NCBI RefSeq assembly: GCF_029892785.1 | Contig: NZ_JARXXA010000020.1 | Location: 1 to 64,000 of the forward strand | DNA from: Parabacteroides sp. PH5-46 | GTDB taxonomy: Bacteria; Bacteroidota; Bacteroidia; Bacteroidales; Tannerellaceae | Direction of reading: 5' to 3' | DNA length: 64,000 nucleotides | In this document: piece after piece, positions 24,840 through 34,200 of the stretch | Position numbering within the stretch: position 1 is the first letter of the stretch | How the letters are laid out: each line of letters begins with the position of its first letter | Position numbers and translations under genes: made by a program | Notes under the pieces: generated by a model | What the model was told of the DNA's origin: nothing | Database searches by the model: none | What the model saw: only the letters and a program-made list of their open reading frames with translations

Positions 24840-25670
24840 ATGATACTAATTGCAGACAGTGGCTCCACAAAAGCCGAATGGTGTATTGCCCACAAGGGAG
24901 TACTTATCAGGCAGGTATTCACTGCGGGAATCAATCCCTATTTCCAAAACAGAGACGATATAGACAGGGAAATCAGGCAAAACCTTCTACCTTTTATAAA
25001 AGGGATCCCTATCGAGGCTGTTTTCTTTTACGGAGCCGGCGTATTGCCGGAAAAGAAACAAATCATTACTGATACTCTTTCCTCTTTACTAAAGGTTCCG
25101 GCAGAGGCAGAAAGTGACCTCTTCGGTGCTGCCCGCGCCTTATTCGGAAAAGAAAGTGGCATTACCTGTATACTGGGTACGGGCTCCAATTCTTGCTTGT
25201 ATAACGGGACAGAGATCGTAAAGAACGTATCCCCTCTTGGTTTTATCCTGGGAGATGAAGGAAGTGGTGCGGTTTTGGGTAAATTACTGGTGGGAGATTG
25301 CTTGAAAAAGCAATTACCGACTCATTTGATTGATAAGTTTTTGCAACAATTTCAACTCTCTCCGGCAACTATATTAGAGCATGTTTACAGGCAACCGTTC
25401 CCCAACCGTTATCTGGCTTCCCTTTCTCGTTTTTTGCTGGAAAACATATCCGAGCCAGATATCTACAAGCTTGTCTACAACAGCTTCAGGAGCTTTTTTA
25501 TCCGAAACGTCATGCTTTATGAAGGCTACGCCGAATATCCTGTTGCGTTTACCGGATCGATCGCGTTTCATTACCGGCAGGTATTGATAGACGCAGCAGA
25601 ATCTCTATCAATACAAATCAGTCGGATCGAACGGACTCCCATGCCGGGACTACTACGTTATCACGCATAA
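24840..25670 (+). CDS. BadF/BadG/BcrA/BcrD-type amino-sugar kinase
   Basis: The 276-residue protein has ASKHA-kinase motifs: ADSGSTKAEW at 5-14 (phosphate 1), ILGTGSNSCLYNG (phosphate 2) and ILGDEGSGAVLGK (adenosine/connect region). The family includes N-acetylglucosamine kinases and the clostridial MurNAc/GlcNAc kinase MurK. Because murQ follows 10 bases later, phosphorylation of MurNAc at O6 to supply MurQ is a reasonable proposal; GlcNAc is the alternative. It has no signal peptide and acts in the cytosol. Confidence 0.8.
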   Translation: MILIADSGSTKAEWCIAHKGVLIRQVFTAGINPYFQNRDDIDREIRQNLLPFIKGIPIEAVFFYGAGVLPEKKQIITDTLSSLLKVPAEAESDLFGAARALFGKESGITCILGTGSNSCLYNGTEIVKNVSPLGFILGDEGSGAVLGKLLVGDCLKKQLPTHLIDKFLQQFQLSPATILEHVYRQPFPNRYLASLSRFLLENISEPDIYKLVYNSFRSFFIRNVMLYEGYAEYPVAFTGSIAFHYRQVLIDAAESLSIQISRIERTPMPGLLRYHA

Positions 25671-25680
25671 ACAAAAAAAC

Positions 25681-26496
25681 ATGACATTCCAAAAAATAAC
25701 AGAATCAGAATCTTTATACAACAACCTGGATCAAAAGTCTGTACATGAACTATTGGAATGCATGAACGACGAAGACCAGAAGGTAGCCCTGGCTGTCAGA
25801 AAAGAAATACCTAAAATAGAACAACTGGTAAACGAGATTGTCAAACGCATGAAATGTGGAGGACGCATTTTCTATCTGGGTGCCGGAACCAGTGGACGAT
25901 TGGGGGTATTGGATGCTTCCGAAATCCCACCCACATATGGGATACCTGATAACTGGGTTATCGGACTGATTGCTGGAGGTGATACAGCCCTCCGGAGTCC
26001 TGTTGAATCAGCAGAAGATGATACGGATAAAGGATGGCAGGAGTTGGTAAATCTACATATCAACACCAAAGATACAGTAATAGGCATAGCTGCATCAGGC
26101 ACTACCCCTTATGTTATTGGCGCTCTTCGAAAAGCCAAAGAGCATAACATATTGACAGCTTCCATATCGTGCAATCCGGATTCTCCTATGGCTGCCGAAG
26201 CAGATATAGCCATAGAGCCACTTGTTGGACCTGAGTTTGTAACAGGAAGTACACGCATGAAAAGCGGGACTGCTCAAAAGATGGTCTTAAATATGATCAC
26301 TACTGCAAGTATGATCAGACTGGAGCGCGTTAAGGGAAATAAAATGGTTAATATGCAATTAACCAATCAAAAACTGATAGAAAGAGGTACTAAAATGCTC
26401 ATGGAAGAGCTACATATCGGCTATGATCAAGCTAAACGCTTATTGTTACTGCATCATTCTGTACAGAACGCCATCGACTCATTCAGGAAAGAATAG
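25681..26496 (+). CDS. murQ: N-acetylmuramic acid 6-phosphate etherase
   Basis: The 271-residue enzyme splits MurNAc 6-phosphate to GlcNAc 6-phosphate and D-lactate in peptidoglycan recycling. It has the SIS fold and the MurQ signatures GAGTSGRLGVLDASEIPP (68-84, catalytic-type Glu81) and GSTRMKSGTAQKM. It is slightly shorter than the E. coli enzyme but complete in motifs. It lies 10 bases after the kinase, forming a two-gene recycling unit. Its last 18 bases overlap the end of the convergent coaE. Confidence 0.96.
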   Translation: MTFQKITESESLYNNLDQKSVHELLECMNDEDQKVALAVRKEIPKIEQLVNEIVKRMKCGGRIFYLGAGTSGRLGVLDASEIPPTYGIPDNWVIGLIAGGDTALRSPVESAEDDTDKGWQELVNLHINTKDTVIGIAASGTTPYVIGALRKAKEHNILTASISCNPDSPMAAEADIAIEPLVGPEFVTGSTRMKSGTAQKMVLNMITTASMIRLERVKGNKMVNMQLTNQKLIERGTKMLMEELHIGYDQAKRLLLLHHSVQNAIDSFRKE

Positions 26497-27060
26497 ACGG
26501 ATAAGATGTGCCAGTTGTGGGATCAAGGCTGATTTTCCGTCATTATAAATCACATAATCGGCACGTTCCTTTTTCTCTTCATCCGGCAATTGATTATTTA
26601 TTCGGCGTATTATATCTTCGCGTGAGGCTTTATCACGTTTCAAAGTCCGTTCAATTCTTAATTCCAAAGGTGCATATACCATCAGGGAGAAATCGACGGA
26701 ACGATCAAAACCTGATTCAAAAAGAATCGCTGTTTCTATTACACAAAGAGACGTTTTGCGACTGGCTGCCCACTCCAGGAAATGCCGATTTACTACCGGA
26801 TGGATAATGCGGTTAACCAGTTTCAGTTGTTCCGGATCATTAAATATGATAGAAGCCAGGCGTTTTTTATCTATTCCGCTGTCCAGATAAAGGTCTTCCC
26901 CATACAGAACTGTTAGTTCATTTCGTATCTGAGGAGAGGTATTCGTCAGCTGCTTGCTTTCCGTATCTGCGATATAAACAGGAACGCCCAGCACCTGAAA
27001 CAGGTCGGCTATGATAGACTTTCCGCTCCCGATTCCGCCTGTCAAACCTATCTTAATCAT
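26479..27060 (-). CDS. coaE: Dephospho-CoA kinase
   Basis: The 193-residue enzyme carries out the last step of CoA synthesis, phosphorylating the 3' hydroxyl of dephospho-CoA. It has a P-loop GLTGGIGSGKS at 5-15 and CoaE family segments such as RIIHPVV and ETAILFESG. It is last in nusB-yajC-ybbR-coaE, overlapping the ybbR-like gene by 8 bases. Its 3' end overlaps murQ tail-to-tail by 18 bases. Confidence 0.97.
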   Translation of the reverse strand: MIKIGLTGGIGSGKSIIADLFQVLGVPVYIADTESKQLTNTSPQIRNELTVLYGEDLYLDSGIDKKRLASIIFNDPEQLKLVNRIIHPVVNRHFLEWAASRKTSLCVIETAILFESGFDRSVDFSLMVYAPLELRIERTLKRDKASREDIIRRINNQLPDEEKKERADYVIYNDGKSALIPQLAHLIRLFFPE

Positions 27061-28066
27061 TCGATGAATTTTGTTCCAGTATAAATTCTATTGAGTCGGG
27101 GGCAAGAGACACCCGGTCTACCCAGTCCGGCTTTCTAGTCAGTATAACCGGTAGCATACCGGATATATTCTGTTCCAGGTCTGCCAAAGATATTTCTACG
27201 GAAAATTCTTCTTCCGTTAACTCCTTAAAACGCGAAAGCGGCACACTACAGGTCACTTTCACAACAGCGGGGAACATCCGGATTGTATATAAAGAAGGTA
27301 CATGAACACTATTTACAGGTATAGAAAGTGTTTTTTCCGTAAATTCCTCAATGGATATGGTTACAGATACACTTTCCAGATTCAGGGCTACACCATTCGG
27401 TTTTTCCAGTTGCACCTTTTTGTTGATAGTTTTAAGTCCTTTCTTTATTTCCGTATATACGGTCTTTATGGATGTCAAAGTATCTAACACCGCTTCTGTG
27501 GCATACACCTTCACTCGTGCCGGTTCCAGCATCACATCATCCGATACCTGGAAACCGGGCTCGGTACGCACCGAACCATTAAACACAACCGGTAGTTCTT
27601 TGTTTTGCAATTTACTGTAAGGAGCTTGGATTTGCTGGGGGTTGAAGCTCAGCAAGCTCGTTGTAGCTATTAAGTGTTTGGTTATGGCAGCCTCAATATC
27701 CTTTGCAGGATATAGAAGTATCCCGCTCTTGGCCGACAACTCTTTTGCATCTATTTCTATCGAAGATATCTTCTTGGTTAATTTATAATTCAGCAAGACA
27801 CTACCTTTGTCTCTTATCCGGATAACGATTTCCGAAGGAGGTGTTTGTACAAAAGCGACATCCTGGGGTACATTATTATAATGTACGGGAATAGACACAT
27901 GTACTTCATAATCTTCCTGCATGCTTTGCAGCACCCAGAAACAAAATGAAAGAATCACAAATAACAAAAAGATTAAAATTTCTTTCCACTGATAACGGCG
28001 CAAAAAGATTTTAATCTTCCTGTATACAGACTTGAAGGATTGTTGTATGTTTTCAAGTCGTTCCAT
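27053..28066 (-). CDS. YbbR-like (CdaR-type) membrane-anchored protein
   Basis: The 337-residue protein has one N-terminal membrane helix (about 29-48) and an extracytoplasmic region built of YbbR-like repeats, for example VSIPVHYNNVPQDVAFV at about 56-72. In Firmicutes such proteins regulate the diadenylate cyclase CdaA; in Bacteroidetes the role is not established, and no cyclase gene is in this window. The gene lies between yajC (11-base gap) and coaE (8-base overlap), a gene order common in the phylum. Confidence 0.85.
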   Translation of the reverse strand: MERLENIQQSFKSVYRKIKIFLRRYQWKEILIFLLFVILSFCFWVLQSMQEDYEVHVSIPVHYNNVPQDVAFVQTPPSEIVIRIRDKGSVLLNYKLTKKISSIEIDAKELSAKSGILLYPAKDIEAAITKHLIATTSLLSFNPQQIQAPYSKLQNKELPVVFNGSVRTEPGFQVSDDVMLEPARVKVYATEAVLDTLTSIKTVYTEIKKGLKTINKKVQLEKPNGVALNLESVSVTISIEEFTEKTLSIPVNSVHVPSLYTIRMFPAVVKVTCSVPLSRFKELTEEEFSVEISLADLEQNISGMLPVILTRKPDWVDRVSLAPDSIEFILEQNSSND

Positions 28067-28077
28067 CTGGTTTTAAA

Positions 28078-28395
28078 TTATTTTTGTTGCATGTCTTCCG
28101 GCGATGCGTAAACAGAAGACTTATCAATACGGATACGTACACCGTCTGTTATTTCAACCACCATATAGGTGTCGGATATTTCCTTTATTCTCCCGTAAAT
28201 ACCACCGGCAGTAACTACCTTGTCTCCGGGTTTCATGGCTTCACGGGCCTTTTGAATATCTTTTTGCTTTTTCTGCTGGGGACGGATCATGAAAAAATAA
28301 AAAATGGCAACAATAACTACCATCATCAGGATACTGGAATAAGGAGATCCTCCACCTGCAGCCGGAGTTTGTAACAAAATACTTAATACGTTCAT
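28078..28395 (-). CDS. yajC: Preprotein translocase subunit YajC
   Basis: The 105-residue protein has one membrane helix (about 20-41, followed by FFMIRPQQKKQKDIQ) and the cytosolic YajC segment PGDKVVTAGGIYGRIKEI. YajC associates with SecDF and the Sec translocon. It follows nusB by 57 bases and precedes the YbbR-like gene. Confidence 0.96.
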   Translation of the reverse strand: MNVLSILLQTPAAGGGSPYSSILMMVVIVAIFYFFMIRPQQKKQKDIQKAREAMKPGDKVVTAGGIYGRIKEISDTYMVVEITDGVRIRIDKSSVYASPEDMQQK

Positions 28396-28452
28396 ATCTT
28401 ATACATTTTTATAATTCTGAGATCGAGATATCTGCAAAAATAAATATAATAA

Positions 28453-29379
28453 TCAATCTTTAAACAATACCTTCTCTTTTTTTAACTCCGCCACGATAGA
28501 ATCCAGCACTCCATTAATAAATGTACCACTTTTGGGTGTACTGTAGTATTTTGCGGTGTCAATATATTCATTCAAACTAACACTAATGGGAATTGAAGGA
28601 AAAGTAATGATTTCCGCTATAGCCAATTGCATAATAAACAAATCCATATTGGCTACCCGTTCTGTTTCCCAGTTTTTCGTATGCTTGTCGATACGGCTAC
28701 GGTATTCCTCTCCGTGCAATACGGCATCCCTAAACAGTTTCACAGCAAAAGACCGATCCTCCTGATCTTTAAACATCGGCAATAATGGTTGATGGATACC
28801 TTCTGCTTCTTCAAAGCGCTTGATCGTCTTCAGCGCAAATGTTTCCACTATTTCAATATCATCATTCCAGTAAATACTTTTATCCTCCAGATAATCAACA
28901 ACCTCATCACTTCCGCAAATAACCCGCTTAAAAGCTGCACGCCAGAATTCCTTATCCTCTTCATACGAATCCTCCGTACTCTTCATATATTCGGCATATA
29001 CATCCGAAGTAAGAATCATATCCAGCAGGCTCTTTATAAAGTCCTGATCATTGGCCCATGATATCTTATTTTCCGAAACATACTTTTTCAATGCCTCATT
29101 ATCTGCCAGTTGAAGGATGAAGCGGTTATTAACAAACTTCATGTTCGGATTCAAATCCTCTTCAGTCGGACGATATTTATGCTTTTTATTGTCCAAAAGG
29201 CGATCCTGAAGCCGAGTAACTTCAATAATCAATAGAAGAAAATAGTGATATAAATCATAGGATTTTTGCAAGCTAAACAGTAGCTCATTTTCCGCAACTT
29301 TTAGATCGTTTGTTCCGTTTTGATAGTAGGCGTATAATATCTGTAGAACTTTAATACGGATTAATATTCTGTTAATCAT
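28453..29379 (-). CDS. nusB: Transcription antitermination factor NusB (long Bacteroidetes form)
   Basis: Start at 29379 gives MINRILIRIKVLQILYAYY, typical of Bacteroidetes NusB; an in-frame ATG at 29427 falls in the -7 box and is rejected. The 308-residue protein is about twice the length of E. coli NusB. An N-terminal helical extension precedes the conserved RNA-binding NusB fold near the C-terminus (about 205-305, with FPSIPISVSLNEYIDTAKYY). It binds boxA RNA with NusE in rRNA antitermination. It heads nusB-yajC-ybbR-coaE. Confidence 0.93.
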   Translation of the reverse strand: MINRILIRIKVLQILYAYYQNGTNDLKVAENELLFSLQKSYDLYHYFLLLIIEVTRLQDRLLDNKKHKYRPTEEDLNPNMKFVNNRFILQLADNEALKKYVSENKISWANDQDFIKSLLDMILTSDVYAEYMKSTEDSYEEDKEFWRAAFKRVICGSDEVVDYLEDKSIYWNDDIEIVETFALKTIKRFEEAEGIHQPLLPMFKDQEDRSFAVKLFRDAVLHGEEYRSRIDKHTKNWETERVANMDLFIMQLAIAEIITFPSIPISVSLNEYIDTAKYYSTPKSGTFINGVLDSIVAELKKEKVLFKD

Positions 29380-29424
29380 CGTTTGAAGGAACTTCTTTGT
29401 TTTGTCATTAATAAAATCAAGTTG

Positions 29425-29432
29425 CAAAGGTA
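29425..29432 (-). promoter_or_regulatory. nusB operon promoter, -7 box
   Basis: TACCTTTG on the minus strand matches TAnnTTTG, 46 bases before the nusB start at 29379. It also rules out the upstream ATG at 29427 as the start. Confidence 0.65.
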
Positions 29433-29442
29433 ATAATTAAAA

Positions 29443-29472
29443 TGAAGAATAAAGAATGAAGAATGAAGAATT
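29443..29472. repeat. GAATGAA-type simple repeat
   Basis: Two to three near-copies of AATGAAGA are strung together upstream of the nusB promoter. Similar sequence recurs at about 36870-36924. The function is unknown. Confidence 0.5.
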
Positions 29473-29604
29473 CTTTCAAAACTGTATGGCGTATTATGAC
29501 TAGCTGACGGGCTGAAAAAGGGGGGAAATTTCAACAATCCATACACCACTGTATATTAAAGGATTACAACAGGACGAAAATTGCAGCCATCCTTTTGAAA
29601 AATC
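29473..29604. other. Part of a 378-base gap without a recognisable gene
   Basis: Between the nusB and thyA start codons the gap holds two divergent promoters, a GAATGAA repeat and a palindrome array. In this central part I see no credible open reading frame, RNA gene or hairpin terminator. Confidence 0.6.
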
Positions 29605-29670
29605 GCATGCATGCGTTTTCGGAATTGCATGCATGCGTTTTCACAAACACATGCATGCAATTTTTTTCGG
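29605..29670. repeat. Three GCATGCATGC palindromes at exactly 22-bp period
   Basis: Units begin at 29605, 29627 and 29649. The first two share GCATGCATGCGTTTTC, and the third has ACATGCATGCAATTTT. CATGCATGC occurs at 29606, 29628 and 29650. The array lies 36 bases before the -33 of thyA. It shares period and copy number, but not sequence, with the arrays at 15371 and 55900. Confidence 0.85.
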
Positions 29671-29705
29671 TTACCCATAGTGCAAAATTCTTTCTGGCGG
29701 GGGAG

Positions 29706-29736
29706 TTGCTTTATTAAAATTGCTTTCGTACATTTG
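29706..29736 (+). promoter_or_regulatory. thyA-folA promoter
   Basis: TTG at 29706-29708 and TACATTTG at 29729-29736 are separated by 20 bp. The start codon follows 21 bases later, giving a short leader. Confidence 0.75.
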
Positions 29737-29757
29737 CAATCCACCAAAATAGCAAGG

Positions 29758-30552
29758 ATGAAACAATATTTGGAATTGCTCGATAAGGTATTGAAGGAAG
29801 GTGTAAAAAAGGAAGATCGGACAGGTACAGGCACATTAAGTATTTTCGGACATCAGATGCGCTTTAACCTGGAGGATGGTTTCCCTTTGCTGACTACCAA
29901 AAAACTACATTTGAAATCAATTATATATGAGCTTATCTGGTTCCTGCAAGGAAACACCAATGCAAAATACCTGCAGGAGCATGGCGTAAGGATATGGAAT
30001 GAATGGGCCGACGAAAACGGAGAGCTCGGACATATTTACGGATACCAATGGCGTTCGTGGCCGGACTATAAAGGCGGTTCTATCGACCAGATAAGCCAGG
30101 TGGTAGAGATGATTAAACATACTCCCGATTCCCGGCGAATGATCGTCAGCTCATGGAATGTAGGGGATCTGGAGAATATGAATCTGCCCCCTTGCCATGC
30201 ATTCTTTCAGTTTTATGTAGCCAACGGGCGTCTGAGCCTGCAAATGTACCAACGTAGCGCCGATATATTTCTGGGAGTACCCTTTAATATAGCCTCGTAT
30301 GCTTTGTTGTTGCAAATGATGGCCCAGGTAACCGGATTACGTGCCGGAGACTTTGTTCACACCCTGGGTGATGCCCACATATACAGTAATCACCTGGAAC
30401 AGGTACAACTACAGCTAACCCGCGAACCGAAAGCACTTCCCTCAATGGAAATTAACCCGGAAAGAACCAGTATTTTCGATTTTGTTTACGAAGATTTCAA
30501 TCTGGTTGGCTACGATCCGCATCCACACATTAAAGGCGTGGTAGCGGTATAA
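29758..30552 (+). CDS. thyA: Thymidylate synthase
   Basis: The ATG at 29758 yields 264 residues, the same length as E. coli ThyA, and follows a good promoter; longer upstream reading is not coding. The enzyme methylates dUMP to dTMP with methylene-tetrahydrofolate. RTGTGT at 21-26, the catalytic Cys146 in [11 protein letters not shown], and the C-terminal HIKGVVAV are present. folA follows 37 bases later, regenerating the folate that ThyA oxidises. Confidence 0.98.
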   Translation: MKQYLELLDKVLKEGVKKEDRTGTGTLSIFGHQMRFNLEDGFPLLTTKKLHLKSIIYELIWFLQGNTNAKYLQEHGVRIWNEWADENGELGHIYGYQWRSWPDYKGGSIDQISQVVEMIKHTPDSRRMIVSSWNVGDLENMNLPPCHAFFQFYVANGRLSLQMYQRSADIFLGVPFNIASYALLLQMMAQVTGLRAGDFVHTLGDAHIYSNHLEQVQLQLTREPKALPSMEINPERTSIFDFVYEDFNLVGYDPHPHIKGVVAV

Positions 30553-30589
30553 TTCAAGCGAATACAAACTATCTCTAAATTGTAAGAAT

Positions 30590-31093
30590 ATGAGTATAAT
30601 TTCAATTATTACAGCAGTAGACGAAAAGAACGGGATCGGAGGAAAAAACAAGCTATTATGGAGCTTGCCTTATGATATGCAACGTTTTAAAGGAGCAACT
30701 ACGGGACACGCCGTTGTGATGGGACGTCGCACATTCGAATCCTTACCAAAAGGGGCACTGCCCAATCGTAAAAACATTGTACTAACCACTTTACCCCCGG
30801 AAAGCTTTATTGATGTATTTGTGTGTAACTCTATGCAAGACGCTATTGAGTTATGTGAAAAGGAAGATGAGATATTCATGATCGGTGGAGCTATGATCTA
30901 CAAGGAATCGCTCCCTTTGGCCGACAAGCTATACCTTACCCGTGTGCATCATGTATTTGAAGATGCCGACATATTCTTCCCCGAAATTAATTTTGACGAA
31001 TGGATAGAAATAGAAGAAGAGCGTGAATATCACCCTGCCGACGACAGACATGCACATGCTTATACCTTCCATACATACCTTCGCAAGAAATAA
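30590..31093 (+). CDS. folA: Dihydrofolate reductase
   Basis: The 167-residue enzyme reduces dihydrofolate to tetrahydrofolate with NADPH. It begins ISIITAVDEKNGIGGKNKLLWSLPYD (substrate-binding Trp and Asp in the W-x-L-P-x-D motif). VVMGRRTFESL binds NADPH, and FMIGGAMIY is the second nucleotide loop. It is the second gene of thyA-folA and is followed by a strong terminator. Confidence 0.97.
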   Translation: MSIISIITAVDEKNGIGGKNKLLWSLPYDMQRFKGATTGHAVVMGRRTFESLPKGALPNRKNIVLTTLPPESFIDVFVCNSMQDAIELCEKEDEIFMIGGAMIYKESLPLADKLYLTRVHHVFEDADIFFPEINFDEWIEIEEEREYHPADDRHAHAYTFHTYLRKK

Positions 31094-31120
31094 AAAGTAA
31101 CAATACGAGAGAGTAAGAAG

Positions 31121-31150
31121 AAAGAACTCCGCATCAAGTGGAGTTCTTTT
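31121..31150 (+). terminator. Intrinsic terminator after folA
   Basis: AAAGAACTCC (31121-31130) pairs with GGAGTTCTTT (31140-31149), extended inward by a C-G and a G-U pair, with a 5-base loop and a T run. It lies 28 bases after the folA stop. Confidence 0.9.
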
Positions 31151-31246
31151 ATTGTTAATTAACTGCCTGTTTACGTTTTTTTACCTTTTATTTGTATCTA
31201 TAATAACATACAAATTGTTTTGTTTTAAACGAAATTGAACGAAAAT

Positions 31247-34200
31247 ATGAATGTCCGGATTATTATAGCAGTAACCGTTATGCTATGCAGTAGCATTTTA
31301 TCTTCAGCCACATCTGCGGCACGAATCTCAAACAACAGTACAACAATGGAACAGATTACCGACAACAGTACCCCTCCCCTGTTCATTAAAAATCTGATCA
31401 GCCAGATGAAAGAACGAAAGGAAGTAGATGAAGACATCTTCCCTTCCCTGATCGATGAAATTAATTCACATATAAAGCAGATGAGCAACGACCCGATATC
31501 CGTTGCCATATTACATTCCATGTCTGCCGAAATGTATAACACATATTACCAGCAAAACCGCTGGCGGATAGACAGAAGAACACCTATACAGGGATATATC
31601 CCCGAAGATATACGGGAATGGACATCCAATCTGTTTACCCAAAAGATAAAAGAAGAACTGGAAGCCTCTTTGCAACCGGTTAGTGAGCTACAGAGAATTC
31701 CGGCTACAGCATTTAAAGAAATACTGAAAACCGGGAAAGATTCCCCTGCCTTGCGCCCTACCCTATACGAGCTTCTCGCCTATCGGGCAATTGATATTCA
31801 GCCTGTCGAGTCCATATATAAAGAGTTATTGACTTATCTGGCAAAGAAGCATTACCAGAAATCAACGGTATTGGCCGAGTTAAATTACCTGCAAAGCCAA
31901 TACACCCGGACGTACCAACAAGCGGAACAAGACAAATACGAGGCTTCGATAGACAGTTTGCTGGCTATCCATGCTGACGAAGACTATTCGGTAGAGATCG
32001 TAGCTGCCAAATTAAACTTGCTACAAAATAAAACCTATCGTTCTGCATCGCCCGATTCTATCCAGGATGCGGCCTATCGCTTGTGCAAAGAAACAATCGC
32101 CCGCTACCCGAAGTATGAACGGATAGGCATTATTACGAACAGGCTTGCAGAAATGGAAGAAGCCCGGATTCAGAGCCAAGGCAACAGTACGGTTTATCCC
32201 GGACAAAACCTGGAACTAAAGCTGACTTACACCAATATACCCAAGATAACAATAAAAGTGTACAAAAGCCTGAAACCTATTATAGATAAGAATCTCTCAT
32301 ACAGTGAAAACAAAGAAAACACATTGGGAGAATTCGTAAAGGAAGTTAGCTTTCCGCTACAACCCAAAAACTCATACGCAAGCAATGATACAAGCCTGCA
32401 GATCCGGATGGATGCACCCGGACTGTACGAGTATGTAATCACTGTTCCCGGAAAAGAACTAAAAATCAGTAATCCGTTTAGTGTTACCCGTCTGGCTTCT
32501 GCATCCCGCACAACTGTTCCCGGGAAAACAGAGATACTGGTAACAGACTATCAAACAGGTAAACCTATTCATCAATCAACCGTTAATTATTATACACGTA
32601 CCTCCGGGAAATACGTTAAAAAAGGCAGTATCAAAACAGATAAAGACGGTTTAGGCGTTTTACCCAACAGCAAAGATATTGCGGCTTATCAGGTCAACAC
32701 CTCCGGTGATGAATCTTCTTTTATTACCTCTGTTTACACCGGAAGGAGAATAGGAGATGAAGATGCTACCAGAACCGAAGTAGTATTACTAACAGACAGA
32801 GGCCTCTACCGCCCCGGTCAAACCCTTTATTTTAAAGGTATCGCCTACAAGAATGACAGAGATAACCCACAGGTTGTGCCTAATAAGTCGTTTAGTGTAA
32901 GCCTGAGGGATGCCAACTATAAGGAAATAAGCAACAAGACATTTACTTCAAACACCTTTGGCTCTTTTACAGGAGAATTTACCTTGCCGCAACAAACACT
33001 AACGGGAACATTTACCCTTCAGACAGATAATGGCTCGGTATCGGTACAGGTAGAAGAGTACAAACGCCCTACCTTTAAGATAGACCTGCTTCCAGTAAAA
33101 GAAGAGATTGCTTTCGGCGACGAGGTTACGATACAGGGGAAAGCGCAAACCTTCTCCGGTGTTATGTTACAAAGTGGAGAAATAACATACCGGATCGTAA
33201 GAGCCCCCTTCTGGTTCCGGGTATTCTACGACAACTACAACGAGGAGCAGGTAGCTGAAGGAAAAGCTTTGCTAAACAGTGACGGTACCTTCTCTTTTTC
33301 CTTCCGGCCGGAAAAGAGCGAACAATCCTTCCCACTGACCTTCAATAGCTACAATATAACTGTAACGCTGACTGACAGTAAAGGTGAAACACAAGAAGCT
33401 AGATCAACGGTTTCAGTAGGTGACAGAAGTATCATTCTTCAAGCCGAAATGAAAAGCCAGCTAGAGAAAGAATCTCCCGGAATAAAAGTGAAAGCTATAA
33501 CACTAAACGGCGAAGAGGTACAAACAGAAGGAACATATACGATTTGTACACTGGACGATACGAAAAAAGAAAACGTATATAAAGAAGGAAAGGAAGTAGC
33601 ACACGGCACTTTCTCTACGAGAAAAGCCTTTGACAAAAACATATTTGCTCGCGTACCCTCCGGACGCTACAGGATATGCCTGACAGCCAAAGACAGTAAA
33701 GGACGCACCATTACCGAGCAACAAGACTTCATCTTATACAGCAAACAAGATAAACGCCCTCCGGTATTCTCGCACATATGGATGCTGGAAGAAAACACAA
33801 CTTGCTTACCGGGTGAAGATGCTAAGATCATATTCGGAACTTCGGATAAGAATGTATATGTATTATACGAGTTGATTACGAATAAGCAGGTAATCTCACG
33901 GGAGCGCCTGGAACTTAGCAATGAGGTTAAAACGTTCAACATCCCGTTCAAAGAAAGTTATGGAGATGCCGTGACTGTTTCCTTTACGTTTATAAAAGAA
34001 GGTAAGCTATATAATCAACTATCTTTTATTCGTAAAAAACTCCCGAACAAGCAACTGACAATTAAACCGGAGACATTCCGCGACCGCCTGTTACCGGGAA
34101 GTTCGGAAAGCTGGAAGTTCCGTATTCTGGGAGCAGATTCTCTGGCTGTACCTGCGGAAATTTTGGCAGAGATGTATGATGCATCCTTAGATAAGATTAT

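Noticed and set aside
29611-29757. Extended N-terminus of thyA
   Set aside because: It would read through the palindrome array and promoter; the ATG at 29758 gives exactly 264 residues with Cys146 as in E. coli.
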